Origin: DATBVX01 sp963724625
GTDB lineage: Bacteria; Pseudomonadota; Gammaproteobacteria; Steroidobacterales; Steroidobacteraceae
Assembly: GCA_963724625.1 (NCBI GenBank)
Contig: CAVRVO010000017.1
Location: forward strand, 310,001 to 374,000
DNA length: 64,000 bases
Direction of reading: 5' to 3'
The notes beneath the pieces are model-generated. The model had not been told where the DNA came from. It ran no database searches and saw only the letters and a list, made by a program, of their open reading frames with translations. Shown one piece after another: positions 28,274 through 36,294 of this stretch; position 1 is the stretch's first letter; each line of letters opens with the position of its first letter. The translations under genes and the position numbers were made by a program.

Positions 28274-28320
28274 CCGATACTCGCAAGCGATTGCACATAA
28301 CGTGCAATCGCCCGGTCAGC
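28269..28320 (+). terminator. Nested hairpin at the end of the antiporter gene
   Basis: GCTGACCG (28269-28276, overlapping the TGA stop) pairs with CGGTCAGC (28313-28320). Inside it, GCGATTGCAC (28287-28296) pairs perfectly with GTGCAATCGC (28302-28311) across a 5-nt loop. There is no T-run after it, so it may be a weak terminator or an mRNA-stabilising structure rather than a classic intrinsic terminator. Confidence 0.55.
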
Positions 28321-28420
28321 GCCAGCCCACCGTACAACCCCTTGCCTCATCGCGGCTTCGGTTAGAAACAAATAGTTAGATCGACCCCCTTTACTCTCCG
28401 CGACCCCATCGCGCATAGTC

Positions 28421-28526
28421 GCGACCGCTGATCAGGGCAAACCCGCCGAAAGGCGGGGACGCAAAGCCACCGGTCTACAGGACCTTCGGTCCTACGATAG
28501 CGGGGTTGCCAGCGAGCAGCGGTCGC
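28421..28526 (+). promoter_or_regulatory. Cyclic-di-GMP-I riboswitch (GEMM)
   Basis: The core strings of the GEMM class are all present in order: AGGGCAAACC (28434-28443), a GAAA-capped P2 hairpin (CCGCC-GAAA-GGCGG), GGGACGCAAAGCC then ACCGG, a P3 hairpin capped by TTCG (AGGACC-TTCG-GGTCCT), and ATAGCGGGGTTGCC. A 10-bp outer stem closes it: GCGACCGCTG (28421-28430) with CAGCGGTCGC (28517-28526). The central G of AGGGCAAA (G20 in the well-known Vc2 numbering) is kept, which favours c-di-GMP over cGAMP. It lies 135 nt upstream of the FAD-oxidase start codon. Confidence 0.93.
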
Positions 28527-28550
28527 TCTTCACTCCGCGCTCGATCTGAC

Positions 28551-28658
28551 TCCCCCGTTCTCCGTGGACACTCGTGCGCCAGGCTCAAGGTCTGTGCATT
28601 CGAGCCGATGTCCTGCGACCCGATCAGGCGATGACGGACGAGTCGAACCGACGGGGGA
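28551..28658 (+). promoter_or_regulatory. Candidate translational expression platform: anti-RBS and RBS
   Basis: TCCCCCGT at 28551-28558, just after the riboswitch, is a perfect 8-base complement of ACGGGGGA at 28651-28658. The latter contains the purine-rich ribosome-binding site 4-8 nt before the ATG at 28662. If the two pair, translation is blocked. How ligand binding would favour or disfavour this is not visible; no intrinsic terminator is seen between the aptamer and the gene. This is inference from complementarity. Confidence 0.5.
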
Positions 28659-28661
28659 AAC

Positions 28662-30017
28662 ATGGCAGCCAGAATTGCAGTTCTGCGCAATTGGGAGGGG
28701 ACTGTGGTCACGCGGCCCCGCGTGATCGTGCGCCCGAAGCGCGTCGAAGATATCCAGACGATTCTCGAGAACTCCAAGGCTTTCCCATCGCCGGTGCGCG
28801 CGATTGGCGCCAACTACTCCCAGACGCGCTGTGGTGTAGCGGACGGCGGCACCATCGTCGAGATGGCGGCCATGAACCGCATTCTCGAGATCACCGACGA
28901 CTACGTGCGTGTGCAGGCGGGCGCAGCACTCATCGATGTGGCCAAGGCTCTCGAGCAGCGTGGCCTGCAGCTGCCGGTGAACCCGGATCTTGGCAACCTG
29001 ACGATGGGCGCAGCGGCGCTCGCGCCGACCAAGGACTCCTCGATGCCTGGGGAAATCGGCCAGCTCTCCTCGGCGCTCAAGGAGGCAAGGCTGGTTCTCG
29101 CGAACGGCAAGGAAATCACGATCACCGAGTCTCAGGCCGACCTGATGAAGCTGGTTCGCTCGAGCTATGGACTTACCGGCATTGCGCACGAGCTGACATT
29201 TCGCGTCGTGCCGCTGCGTGCGGTACGCCTGGACTACGAGAGTTTCTCGCTCGACGCGTTCACGCGCGAGTTTCAGGGCCTGTGCGAAATGCCGGTGGGA
29301 CTCAAGCTCTACCTGAGGCCGTTTCGCGATCGCGTGACGGTCGAAATGCGCCGCTACGACGAGGAGGCGCCAACGACACGCTCGGGCATCTGGTCGATCC
29401 GCAAGTCAGTGATGACCAACGTGCTGCCCGCGTTCGGCTCGACCGTGAGCAACGCCGTGTCGTTTCCGCCGGTGCGCTATTTCTTCATCGAGCACTTCAA
29501 CACGGTGATGCGCTCGACGCTGGATCGCGCCTCGCGAAATGTGACGGTCTATCCCATCGAATGGGTGCGCAAGCTCCCCAAGGATGCGGGCAGAACACGA
29601 TTTACCTACAGCACCTGGGCGTTCCCGCAGGAAGGCTACCCGGAGCTGCTCGCCGGTTATTTCGAATTCTGCCGCGACTATTACAAACGGCAGCGTTATC
29701 GCGCCAACCTCCTGCATATCGGGCACCGCTTACACCGCGATCCGAGCTCGCTCCTCAGTCCGAGCTTCGCCGCACCGGTGATCACACTCGATCCGTCCTC
29801 CACCGGGGACGAAGGCTGGGAAGACTTCGTAATCGAGTTCAATGAGTTCTGCTCCCAGCGGCGCGGCACGCCGCTGCTGAATCAGACCCGCTCACTCACC
29901 AGGGATCAGGCGTGCCAGGCATTCGGCGAACGCTGGAAAGTCTTCAACGGCTTTCGCAAACGCCTCGACCCGGACGACCGGATGCTCAACGTGTACTTCG
30001 CACAACTGCTCAGCTAG
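28662..30017 (+). CDS. FAD-binding oxidase, D-arabinono-1,4-lactone oxidase-like
   Basis: The 451-aa protein has an N-terminal FAD_binding_4 (PCMH-type) domain: RPKRVEDIQTILENSK, VRAIGANYSQTRCGVADGGT, VRVQAGAALIDVAKALEQRG and LTMGAAALAPTKDSS. The C-terminal half is of the sugar-lactone oxidase type and ends with DDRMLNVYFAQLL, near the usual position of the family's last strand. The substrate is unknown. There is no signal peptide. Expression is probably set by the c-di-GMP riboswitch upstream, an unusual target for this enzyme class. RBS GGGGGA precedes the ATG. It converges with dps, 3 bp between the stops. Confidence 0.85.
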   Translation: MAARIAVLRNWEGTVVTRPRVIVRPKRVEDIQTILENSKAFPSPVRAIGANYSQTRCGVADGGTIVEMAAMNRILEITDDYVRVQAGAALIDVAKALEQRGLQLPVNPDLGNLTMGAAALAPTKDSSMPGEIGQLSSALKEARLVLANGKEITITESQADLMKLVRSSYGLTGIAHELTFRVVPLRAVRLDYESFSLDAFTREFQGLCEMPVGLKLYLRPFRDRVTVEMRRYDEEAPTTRSGIWSIRKSVMTNVLPAFGSTVSNAVSFPPVRYFFIEHFNTVMRSTLDRASRNVTVYPIEWVRKLPKDAGRTRFTYSTWAFPQEGYPELLAGYFEFCRDYYKRQRYRANLLHIGHRLHRDPSSLLSPSFAAPVITLDPSSTGDEGWEDFVIEFNEFCSQRRGTPLLNQTRSLTRDQACQAFGERWKVFNGFRKRLDPDDRMLNVYFAQLLS

Positions 30018-30020
30018 GAA

Positions 30021-30503
30021 TCACGCGTTCGCCTGCAGGTGCGCTTCAAGGAACCACAGGTACTTGTCCGCATCGCGCGAGACGCCAGTGAACAGGTCCG
30101 AGGTGTCGGCATCCCCGAGCTTGTCGGCCTCACCGATGGCCTTGCGTGCTTTTCGTCCGAATGCCGCGAGGGCACTGGCCAGTGCGTCGACGTGGGCCGA
30201 ACCGTCGGTGATGTCCGGCGGATAAGGATCGAGCGAAGTGCGCTTGGCTACGGTCGCCAGGGCACCTTCGGCCGTTCCGCCCAACGCCGTGACTCGCTCA
30301 GCGAGCGTGTCGATGTGCTCCTCGATGTTCTCCGCGATGTCGTCGAACAGCTCGTGCAGCGCGATGAAGCTCGGACCCTTGACGTTCCAGTGCGCGTGTT
30401 TCGCCTGGGTCTGCAAGTCGATCGCATCGGCGAGTCGCGCGTTGAGCAGGTCCGTAACCTTGCGGCGGGTTTTCTCGGAAAGGTCAATGCGGGTCTTGTG
30501 CAT
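30021..30503 (-). CDS. dps: Dps ferritin-like DNA-protection protein
   Basis: The 160-aa protein is a Dps dodecamer subunit that oxidises and stores iron and shields DNA in stress. The ferroxidase ligands line up with E. coli Dps: His38 in KHAHWNVKG, His50 and Asp54 in ALHELFDDIAENIEEHID, Asp65 and Glu69. ATG 30503 is preferred over 30554 because it has an AAGGAGG ribosome-binding site 7 nt upstream and family homology begins there. Confidence 0.93.
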   Translation of the reverse strand: MHKTRIDLSEKTRRKVTDLLNARLADAIDLQTQAKHAHWNVKGPSFIALHELFDDIAENIEEHIDTLAERVTALGGTAEGALATVAKRTSLDPYPPDITDGSAHVDALASALAAFGRKARKAIGEADKLGDADTSDLFTGVSRDADKYLWFLEAHLQANA

Positions 30504-30619
30504 CGGAGATCCTCCTTGGAATGACTGGAGCGGAATCTGACGCCTATTCTCCACAGGTGGCGGCGCGTTCCCAATCGTTGCTGTCGATCAGCTCGATCGA
30601 CAGGGCGAATCATGCAGGC

Positions 30620-31597
30620 TCAGCGTTGCCAGCGGATGGCAAAGTAGAAGGCGACATCCGGCGAGGTACCCGCGCGCAGGTCCTCGGTCACTGCCAGCTC
30701 GAAACGCCACCCGGTGCGGGTACGGTAATGCCCACCAACCGTGATCAGCGCCGCCGAGTCCAGGAATTCCACGTCGCTGTTATCGACGCAACTGCCGTGG
30801 GTATCGACTTGTACCGCAATGCCATAGGCGGGCGAGCCTTCCCAGCCCAGCGCGACACTCCCGAAGGAAATCAACTCACGTGCCTCGAGCGGCAGCGGCT
30901 CGACGGAACCGGGGCGTGCAATTCCGAGGGACGCATCCAATTGCCAGCGCTGCGCCAGTTGTCGGGCACCACTCAGCCACACGGCCCCATCCACGGAGCC
31001 GTTGCCGGTGAGAGCACTTCGCTCTCCGGTCGGGAGCTCCAGGCCCAGCCACAGATCAAGCGTGCTTCGAGCCGAGGCCAGCACCGTGTAGCCGGCTTCG
31101 ATTGCTGAATCGCCCAGCCCAGTATGGCTATCGGTGATATCCACGCTGGCGCCGCCCGAACCGCGGTAGTAGAACTTGAGCCCATCCTCGGGCCGTGCGG
31201 GACGATCCCCGCGGGGCAGTCCCAGAAATCGATGCCAGCCATCGATGATCGAATCGAGGTGCCCGCCTTCGTAGTGCACTACAGGAACTGAGAGTTGGAG
31301 CTGCCATCCATGGCTCAGCGGCCAGTTACCACTCCAGCGCAATTCTGTGGTTTCTCCGTCGACGAGCAGCTCCCCGTCGCCACTCGTGTCGATGTTGGTG
31401 GTGTTACTGATCGTGAGCGTTAGATCCTGCCGTGCTGCCTGGTCGGCGCGTGTCGCAGGCCTGCCGACCGGAAGGTACACACCACGAATCAAAGGATTCT
31501 GATCACGAACCAGGAAAGGTTCGGCGCGTATTGCAGGGCACGCCGCGCAAAGCACCGGCAACGCCAGCGCCCAGCGTCGCCGACCTGGTCGTGCCAC
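30620..31597 (-). CDS. DUF3187 outer-membrane-type protein
   Basis: A 325-aa protein with a signal peptide (WALALPVLCAACPAIRAEPF) followed by RDQNPLIRGVYLPVGRPATR, the hallmark start of DUF3187 proteins. The rest is rich in alternating beta-strand patterns and ends in an aromatic-poor YFAIRWQR, consistent with an outer-membrane barrel or periplasmic beta protein. Function is not known. It stands alone between dps and the exporter operon; the exporter terminator lies upstream of it. Confidence 0.82.
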   Translation of the reverse strand: MARPGRRRWALALPVLCAACPAIRAEPFLVRDQNPLIRGVYLPVGRPATRADQAARQDLTLTISNTTNIDTSGDGELLVDGETTELRWSGNWPLSHGWQLQLSVPVVHYEGGHLDSIIDGWHRFLGLPRGDRPARPEDGLKFYYRGSGGASVDITDSHTGLGDSAIEAGYTVLASARSTLDLWLGLELPTGERSALTGNGSVDGAVWLSGARQLAQRWQLDASLGIARPGSVEPLPLEARELISFGSVALGWEGSPAYGIAVQVDTHGSCVDNSDVEFLDSAALITVGGHYRTRTGWRFELAVTEDLRAGTSPDVAFYFAIRWQR

Positions 31598-31701
31598 TAC
31601 TTGCTCACCGCAGTCGCCGCGGCGGTGAGCCGGATCGTTGGATTTGCGCCATCAGGATCACGGAGTTGCGGAGTGCCCGGTGGCGACAGTTTACTGGTGC
31701 G

Positions 31702-31732
31702 AAAAAAAAGCAGCCAAGCTTTCGCCTGGCTG
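31702..31732 (-). terminator. Rho-independent terminator of the exporter operon
   Basis: Read on the minus strand, CAGCCA (31732-31727) pairs with TGGCTG (31716-31711) across a short loop. A C and then eight T residues follow (31709-31702). It lies 69 nt after the stop of the ABC permease gene and ends the minus-strand operon. Confidence 0.85.
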
Positions 31733-31800
31733 AGATGAACGCAGGTCCCAGGGGATTCGTCAGACCTGCAGTGATCGGTTGGTAATGCGTCGGGCCTAGC

Positions 31801-32697
31801 TCAGGTCTCGCTGTAGCGACGCCGCAGCAGGATCGCGCCCCAGATGAATGCGCCTGCGACCACGAGTCCGAGCCAGAGTCCGGGACTTGAAAAGAAGGTG
31901 CCGGGATCAATCGCGTCGACGAGGCGCCCGGTCATCGGTATGCGCTTCCCGTCGAGAACCATGGCGTGCTCGGCAGCAGCACTGGTGTTGATCGCCAGGT
32001 CGAACCAGCCGATCAATCGATTGCGCAGCAGATGCGCGAAGTAACTCGTATCGAACAGCACGTCCTCCAGGAACATGATCGCCAGCGGCGGGAGCACAGC
32101 CCAGAGAATCACAGCGCGGCGTGCCCACGCTGAAACCAGCAGTAACCAGCCAAGAAGCGGCAAGTACCACAGCATCATCGCGAACAGCGCGTACAGCAGT
32201 AGTGCATGCGCGTTGAACCAGGCGGCTGGTTGCCAGACCAGGGACCAGACGTTCTCGATGGAACTGCTGAGCCGTACGCTCCCGATAAGGCTGAAGATCA
32301 GATTCGTCGCCACTACCGCGAGGAACGTCATCAGCGGCAGAACCACGGCGGCCACGACCAGTTTTGAGATCACCGTCTCGCGGTCTGACACCGGCAGCGA
32401 CTTCCAGAACAGGACGCTGCGATCCTTGCGGTCGGCATACAGACTGTCGAGCAGGTAGAAGACCGTCAGGAAGCCCATCGAGATCAGGTAAGGCAAGGCC
32501 ACGACAGACAGGATGCCGGTCATGATTCCGTACGCCTTGCTCGAAAACTCAGCACCCGCGATCCGGTCGTGCGCACCGAAGTCCACGTGGCCGAACGTCA
32601 CTCCGATCAGCAGGATGGCGGCGACGATGGCCGGCGCAATGACGAATGAGCGGTGTTCCCAGAACTCGCGCCTGACTAGCAATGGCATGTGGTTCAT
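31801..32697 (-). CDS. ABC-2 type exporter permease
   Basis: The 298-aa protein has about six membrane segments (SFVIAPAIVAAILLIGVTFG, VVALPYLISMGFLTVFYLLD, LVVAAVVLPLMTFLAVVATN, LPLLGWLLLVSAW, AVLPPLAIMFLEDVLF, GLWLGLVVAGAFIWGAILLR). It has the DRKDRSVLFWKSLPVSDRET loop typical of ABC-2 permeases next to YtrA regulators. The substrate is unknown. It overlaps the ATPase stop by 4 nt and is the last gene of the operon. Confidence 0.88.
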   Translation of the reverse strand: MNHMPLLVRREFWEHRSFVIAPAIVAAILLIGVTFGHVDFGAHDRIAGAEFSSKAYGIMTGILSVVALPYLISMGFLTVFYLLDSLYADRKDRSVLFWKSLPVSDRETVISKLVVAAVVLPLMTFLAVVATNLIFSLIGSVRLSSSIENVWSLVWQPAAWFNAHALLLYALFAMMLWYLPLLGWLLLVSAWARRAVILWAVLPPLAIMFLEDVLFDTSYFAHLLRNRLIGWFDLAINTSAAAEHAMVLDGKRIPMTGRLVDAIDPGTFFSSPGLWLGLVVAGAFIWGAILLRRRYSET

Positions 32698-33551
32698 GCG
32701 GCGGCTCCCTTGATCTTGGCGACGAAAAGATCCGCCACGCTTGGAGTGCGCGCCTCGCCCAGCTTGCGCAACGCGTCGGCGGCGGCGTTCTGGAAGAACA
32801 TCACCGTGCGCCCGAAGACTTCACGCTCGTAGAACGGCTTGAATTCGCGCGCTGCCGCAACATGATCAGGATTGACCGTGAGCTGCAGGTACCGCTCGGC
32901 CACTTGCTCCATGCTGCTGTCGAGCACTACGTGGCCGCGATCGATGAACAGCACGTCGGTAAGGATGTTCTCCACCTCCTCCACCTGGTGCGTGGTGATG
33001 ACAATAGTGCGCTCGTGGTCGAAATAGTCCGCGAGCAGGCTCTCGTAGAACTGTTTGCGATACAGGATGTCGAGGCCGATGGTCGGCTCATCCAGCACCA
33101 GCAGTTTGGCGTCGATTGCCATTACCAGTGCCAGGTGCAGCTGCGTGATCATGCCCTTGGACAATTCGCGCACGCGGCTGGTGCGCTTGATGGTGGTGCG
33201 GCCGAGAAACTGCTCAGCCAGCTCCGGCCGGAAGCGCGGGTGCACGCCAGCAACGAAATCGACCGCTTGCTGGACCCGCAGCCAGCCCGGAAGAACTGCG
33301 ACGTCGGCGATAAAGCAGACTTCCTGCATCAGCCGATCGCGCTGGGTATAGGGATCGAGATCGAGCACCTTGAGCTCACCTTCATAGTTGGTGAGTCCGA
33401 GGATCGCGCGCAGTGCGGTGGTCTTGCCCGCACCATTGGGACCGATCAGGCCCACGATGCGCCCGGCAGCGGCGCTGAAACTCACATTGTCCAGCGCTCG
33501 GAACTTGCCGTACGTCTTGCTCAGCCCGCGCGCTTCAATCACTGCGCTCAT
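32694..33551 (-). CDS. ABC exporter ATP-binding protein
   Basis: The 285-aa ATPase has Walker A GPNGAGKTTALRAILGLTNY, signature-like RELSKGMITQLHLALVMAID, Walker B LLVLDEPTIGLDILYRKQFY and the H-loop VITTHQVEEVENILTDVLFI. The signature reads LSKGM rather than LSGGQ, which is common in YtrB-type ATPases. It overlaps the regulator gene by 17 nt and the permease by 4 nt. Confidence 0.9.
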   Translation of the reverse strand: MSAVIEARGLSKTYGKFRALDNVSFSAAAGRIVGLIGPNGAGKTTALRAILGLTNYEGELKVLDLDPYTQRDRLMQEVCFIADVAVLPGWLRVQQAVDFVAGVHPRFRPELAEQFLGRTTIKRTSRVRELSKGMITQLHLALVMAIDAKLLVLDEPTIGLDILYRKQFYESLLADYFDHERTIVITTHQVEEVENILTDVLFIDRGHVVLDSSMEQVAERYLQLTVNPDHVAAAREFKPFYEREVFGRTVMFFQNAAADALRKLGEARTPSVADLFVAKIKGAAA

Positions 33552-33960
33552 CGGCGACCTCGCTCGATCCGGATGAAGTGTTACTGCTGCCCGCGCCGCT
33601 ACTGGCGGTCTTTACCGCCTCCAGCAAGTCAGCGGGCTTGAATCCAAGCCGGGTGATCGTCGCGACCACTTTCGGCCACTCGTCGTCCAGGAAACGTTGC
33701 CGCTCGTCTTTCATCAGCATGCGGCGCGCGCCTTCGGTGACGAACATTCCACGTCCGCGGCGCTTTTCGACCAGTTGTTCGTCGACCAGCTGCTGGTAAC
33801 CCTTGAGTACCGTGAGCGGATTGAGTTGGTATTCCGCCGCCACGTTGCGCACTGAAGGCAGTGGATCGCCGTCTTTGAGCACGCCCTCGAGGATCATGTC
33901 GACTACACGATCCCGGAGCTGCCGATAGATCGGCTGACTGTCATTCCAGTTCGGATCCAT
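33535..33960 (-). CDS. GntR-family regulator, YtrA subfamily
   Basis: The 141-aa protein has a GntR winged helix (QPIYRQLRDRVVDMILEGVL, then KDGDPLPSVRNVAAEYQLNP, LTVLKGYQQL, LVEKRRGRGMFVTEGARRML) and only a short helical tail instead of a large ligand domain, which is the YtrA type. YtrA regulators normally repress their own ABC-transporter operon. A palindrome fitting such an operator lies at the operon promoter (34444-34467). ATG 33960 is preferred; an upstream ATG at 33981 would add 7 residues. Confidence 0.9.
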   Translation of the reverse strand: MDPNWNDSQPIYRQLRDRVVDMILEGVLKDGDPLPSVRNVAAEYQLNPLTVLKGYQQLVDEQLVEKRRGRGMFVTEGARRMLMKDERQRFLDDEWPKVVATITRLGFKPADLLEAVKTASSGAGSSNTSSGSSEVADERSD

Positions 33961-34001
33961 GCTACTGCCTTCAGCGTTCACTGTGCTGGGCGATTAGCAA
34001 A

Positions 34002-34349
34002 CTACTGTACCAGAACAGCTCGCGGTGACCGGTTGCGTGCCGGCGAATCGCCGCTGCTGTTTTCCTCAGTCCGCGTGTCGCGCTCGGCGTACGTGGAGAG
34101 CCGCGGTGCTGTTACCGTCATGCTTCCGAGCTGCGCGATCTCGCGCAGCCGCGTGGCCTCGACGACCATCGAACCTGCATCCGCGATCCGGATGGTCGGG
34201 GCGGTAACGACGAGCTGACCCATGAACGCCGCGTCAATCGCCGGCGTGGAGCAGGACTCACCTGCGAAAGCACTGGCCGCTGTCAGTGAGAAGAGGCCCA
34301 CGACCGCCAGCTGAACCGTGCCCTTGGCTTTGCGAATCTTCGTAAACAT
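34002..34349 (-). CDS. Small secreted protein with three V-T-A-P-like repeats
   Basis: With ATG 34349 the product is 115 aa: a signal peptide (VQLAVVGLFSLTAASAFAGE), one Cys after it, then three similar strands, GQLVVTAPTIRIAD, GSMVVEATRLREIAQ and GSMTVTAPRLSTYAE, about 25 residues apart. A charged, low-complexity tail follows. It is not a TonB-dependent receptor although the VTAP string resembles their plug start. No known family is recognised. As first gene after the operator, it is probably co-regulated with the YtrA-type exporter and could be its cargo or a periplasmic partner; this is inference. Confidence 0.65.
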   Translation of the reverse strand: MFTKIRKAKGTVQLAVVGLFSLTAASAFAGESCSTPAIDAAFMGQLVVTAPTIRIADAGSMVVEATRLREIAQLGSMTVTAPRLSTYAERDTRTEENSSGDSPARNRSPRAVLVQ

Positions 34350-34443
34350 CTGCCTATCCTCCCGGCTCCACTTGGTTTGGCTTGGAGCCTCAGCCACTTG
34401 CCCTTCGTCTTCGCTAGCCCGTTTCAGACTGTGCTAGCTCCTT

Positions 34444-34467
34444 GGTGTTGTAGTTGACTATAACACC
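34444..34467 (-). promoter_or_regulatory. Palindromic operator overlapping the -10 of the YtrA operon
   Basis: GGTGTTGTAGT-TG-ACTATAACACC has 11-bp arms with one mismatch. On the minus strand its middle contains TATAGT, a good -10 box, so a bound repressor would block RNA polymerase. GGTGT...ACACC arms are the general form expected of YtrA-type GntR sites. It lies 94 bp upstream of the first gene of the operon, which includes the GntR gene itself. The -35 is not clear. Confidence 0.72.
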
Positions 34468-34697
34468 ACATCAAATGCAAGCCCTTTTTGGAAGAGGCTC
34501 CAGAGCCCAGTCTGCATTTATAAAAATCAATGACTTAGGAGGTACGCTGACCCTGCGACGGTCCAGGGAGCGTTCAATTCAGACATGAAGATGCGCAAGT
34601 ACCCTTGGTCTGAAACACCGCCAGTAGGTGGTTTTTGACCGTTTCGACGCTGGCGTCCCCGCTTGCAGCCCTGCCGCGCGCCGGTATCGTGCGCCGC

Positions 34698-35306
34698 ATG
34701 CAGGAGACAGAAGACGATGCGCTGCTGATGACGCGTTATTCACGCGGCGACCTCGCAGCGTTCACGCACCTGTACGAGCGCCACAAGGCCTCGTTGTATC
34801 GCTACCTGCTGCGCCTCTCGCGAGATCGCGCCGTGGCGGATGATCTCTTCCAGGAAGTGTGGAGCCGGATCATCGCGAGCCGCGAGCGTTATGAGCCGCG
34901 TGCGAAGTTCTCGACGTTTCTGTTTTCGATCGGCCACAACTGTTTCATCGATCACTATCGGCGCAGCGTAAATACGCCGGTGATGCGCGCCGAGTCGTTG
35001 GAAAGTGCTGCGGAGCTCGCGGACTCATTTCATCGTGGACCGGAACGTCTCGCGGAGAGCGCGCAGACGGCAGCGCGTTTTCGCTCAGCGCTCGAAGCCC
35101 TGCCCGCCGAACAACGTGAGGTGTTTCTGCTGCATGAGGAGACGGGGCTCAGTCTCGATGACATCGCGAGAATTACCGGCGTCGGCATGGAAACAGCAAA
35201 GAGTCGTTTGCGCTATGCCGTGGCGAAGCTGCGCTCGAGCCTTGCGGAAGAAGGGAGCGCTTTGGAAAGCGCAGTGATCGCTGGCGCGGAGCAAGGAACG
35301 AGGTGA
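34698..35306 (+). CDS. ECF RNA polymerase sigma factor
   Basis: The 202-aa protein has region 2 (LYRYLLRLSRDRAVADDLFQ, then EVWSRIIASRERYEPRAKFS, TFLFSIGHNCFIDHYRR) and region 4 (LEALPAEQREVFLLHEETGL, then SLDDIARITGVGMETAKSRL, RYAVAKLR). ATG 34698 (MQETEDDALLMTRYSRGDLA) is preferred to 34635, since the added 21 residues are not sigma-like. It overlaps the downstream membrane protein by 4 nt, the usual sigma / anti-sigma arrangement. Confidence 0.92.
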   Translation: MQETEDDALLMTRYSRGDLAAFTHLYERHKASLYRYLLRLSRDRAVADDLFQEVWSRIIASRERYEPRAKFSTFLFSIGHNCFIDHYRRSVNTPVMRAESLESAAELADSFHRGPERLAESAQTAARFRSALEALPAEQREVFLLHEETGLSLDDIARITGVGMETAKSRLRYAVAKLRSSLAEEGSALESAVIAGAEQGTR

Positions 35307-36190
35307 TCGAAGTGACGGAAACGGAAGAACAGAACCTGGAGCGTTACCTGCAGCGATCAGGGCCGTTGTCGCGCGCCTATCTGGAGATGGGGGACGAGCG
35401 TCCATCGGCATCACTCGACCAAGCGATACTTTCCCGGGCGCGCGCCGCGATCGCGGAGCAGCGACGGGCCCGTGCGCCGCGGTGGCGCTGGGCCGGCATC
35501 ACTGCGCTCGCTGCTACCGTATTGCTGTCCTTTGGGCTCGTGATGCGCATTGCGCTGGAGCCGCAGTCCACTCCCGCCGGAGCGACGACAGACAAGCAGC
35601 GCGCTGATTCAGAGCCGGCTACCCCATCGCCACGCAGCGAACGCACTAATCTTGGTACTCCCGCCACGAGAGAACTGAGCCAGCCCGCGGCCGCGGCGCC
35701 CGCTATCGCAACATCGGAGCGGCTTGCGCCTGCGCCGCGCAACAACACACCAGTTGCAGCGCCAACGCTCGATACAACAAGCGCAGCAAAAGAAGACGCG
35801 AAACGCGCCGGCAATGAGCTGGACGAGGGATCGTCACGCGTCCCCAGGCGACAGAAGGCGGCGGGCGCCAGACATGAACAGGCGACCGCCGAAAAAGCTG
35901 TTGCGCAGCCCGCAGTTGGGATCGACGCAGCGCGATCCCCGGAACCTGCGGCGGCGCCTGCCGAATCGCAGATGGCGGCGCCACCCGACGACGGCGCGAA
36001 CGCTCCCGCGAAGAATGCGTCGACGGAGGCACTAGAGAAGACTGGCCTCAAGCCACCCGAAGAATGGCTCGATGAGATCGCACGCCTGCGGGCGGAAGGC
36101 GAGGAGGAAGCGGCGGAACGCGAATACGCCGAGTTCCGCAAAGCCTATCCTGACTACGTGTACGACGGCGCCACCACGCCGACCCGCTGA
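35303..36190 (+). CDS. Probable membrane anti-sigma factor
   Basis: The 295-aa protein (GTG start overlapping the sigma stop by 4 nt) has an acidic N-terminal region that is likely cytoplasmic (ERYLQRSGPLSRAYLEMGDE), one membrane segment (~64-83, GITALAATVLLSFGLVMRIA), and a long Ala/Pro/Glu-rich outer part. It ends with a conserved helix EEWLDEIARLRAEGEEEAAE then REYAEFRKAYPDY. The position and topology support an anti-sigma role; there is no clear zinc motif. The low-complexity segment (~90-240) is poorly conserved by nature. Confidence 0.65.
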   Translation: MIEVTETEEQNLERYLQRSGPLSRAYLEMGDERPSASLDQAILSRARAAIAEQRRARAPRWRWAGITALAATVLLSFGLVMRIALEPQSTPAGATTDKQRADSEPATPSPRSERTNLGTPATRELSQPAAAAPAIATSERLAPAPRNNTPVAAPTLDTTSAAKEDAKRAGNELDEGSSRVPRRQKAAGARHEQATAEKAVAQPAVGIDAARSPEPAAAPAESQMAAPPDDGANAPAKNASTEALEKTGLKPPEEWLDEIARLRAEGEEEAAEREYAEFRKAYPDYVYDGATTPTR

Positions 36191-36294
36191 CACTTGCCCG
36201 CGCACTTTGTCGCGTGATTCGCGCGGCGAGAGGTTCTAAAATCTGCGCCCCTTCGCGGCCGCGGCGCCGCAACCGTTGTAGCTGGAGCCTGGTA

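Noticed and set aside
34002..34349. Truncated TonB-dependent receptor because of VTAP strings
   Set aside because: The strings occur three times in a 115-residue protein with its own signal peptide; no plug or barrel follows.
34577..34622. 17-codon open frame and TTCAGAC/GTCTGAA hairpin before the second ECF sigma gene
   Set aside because: The reading frame has no ribosome-binding site and the stem is short with a 20+ nt loop; not strong enough to call.
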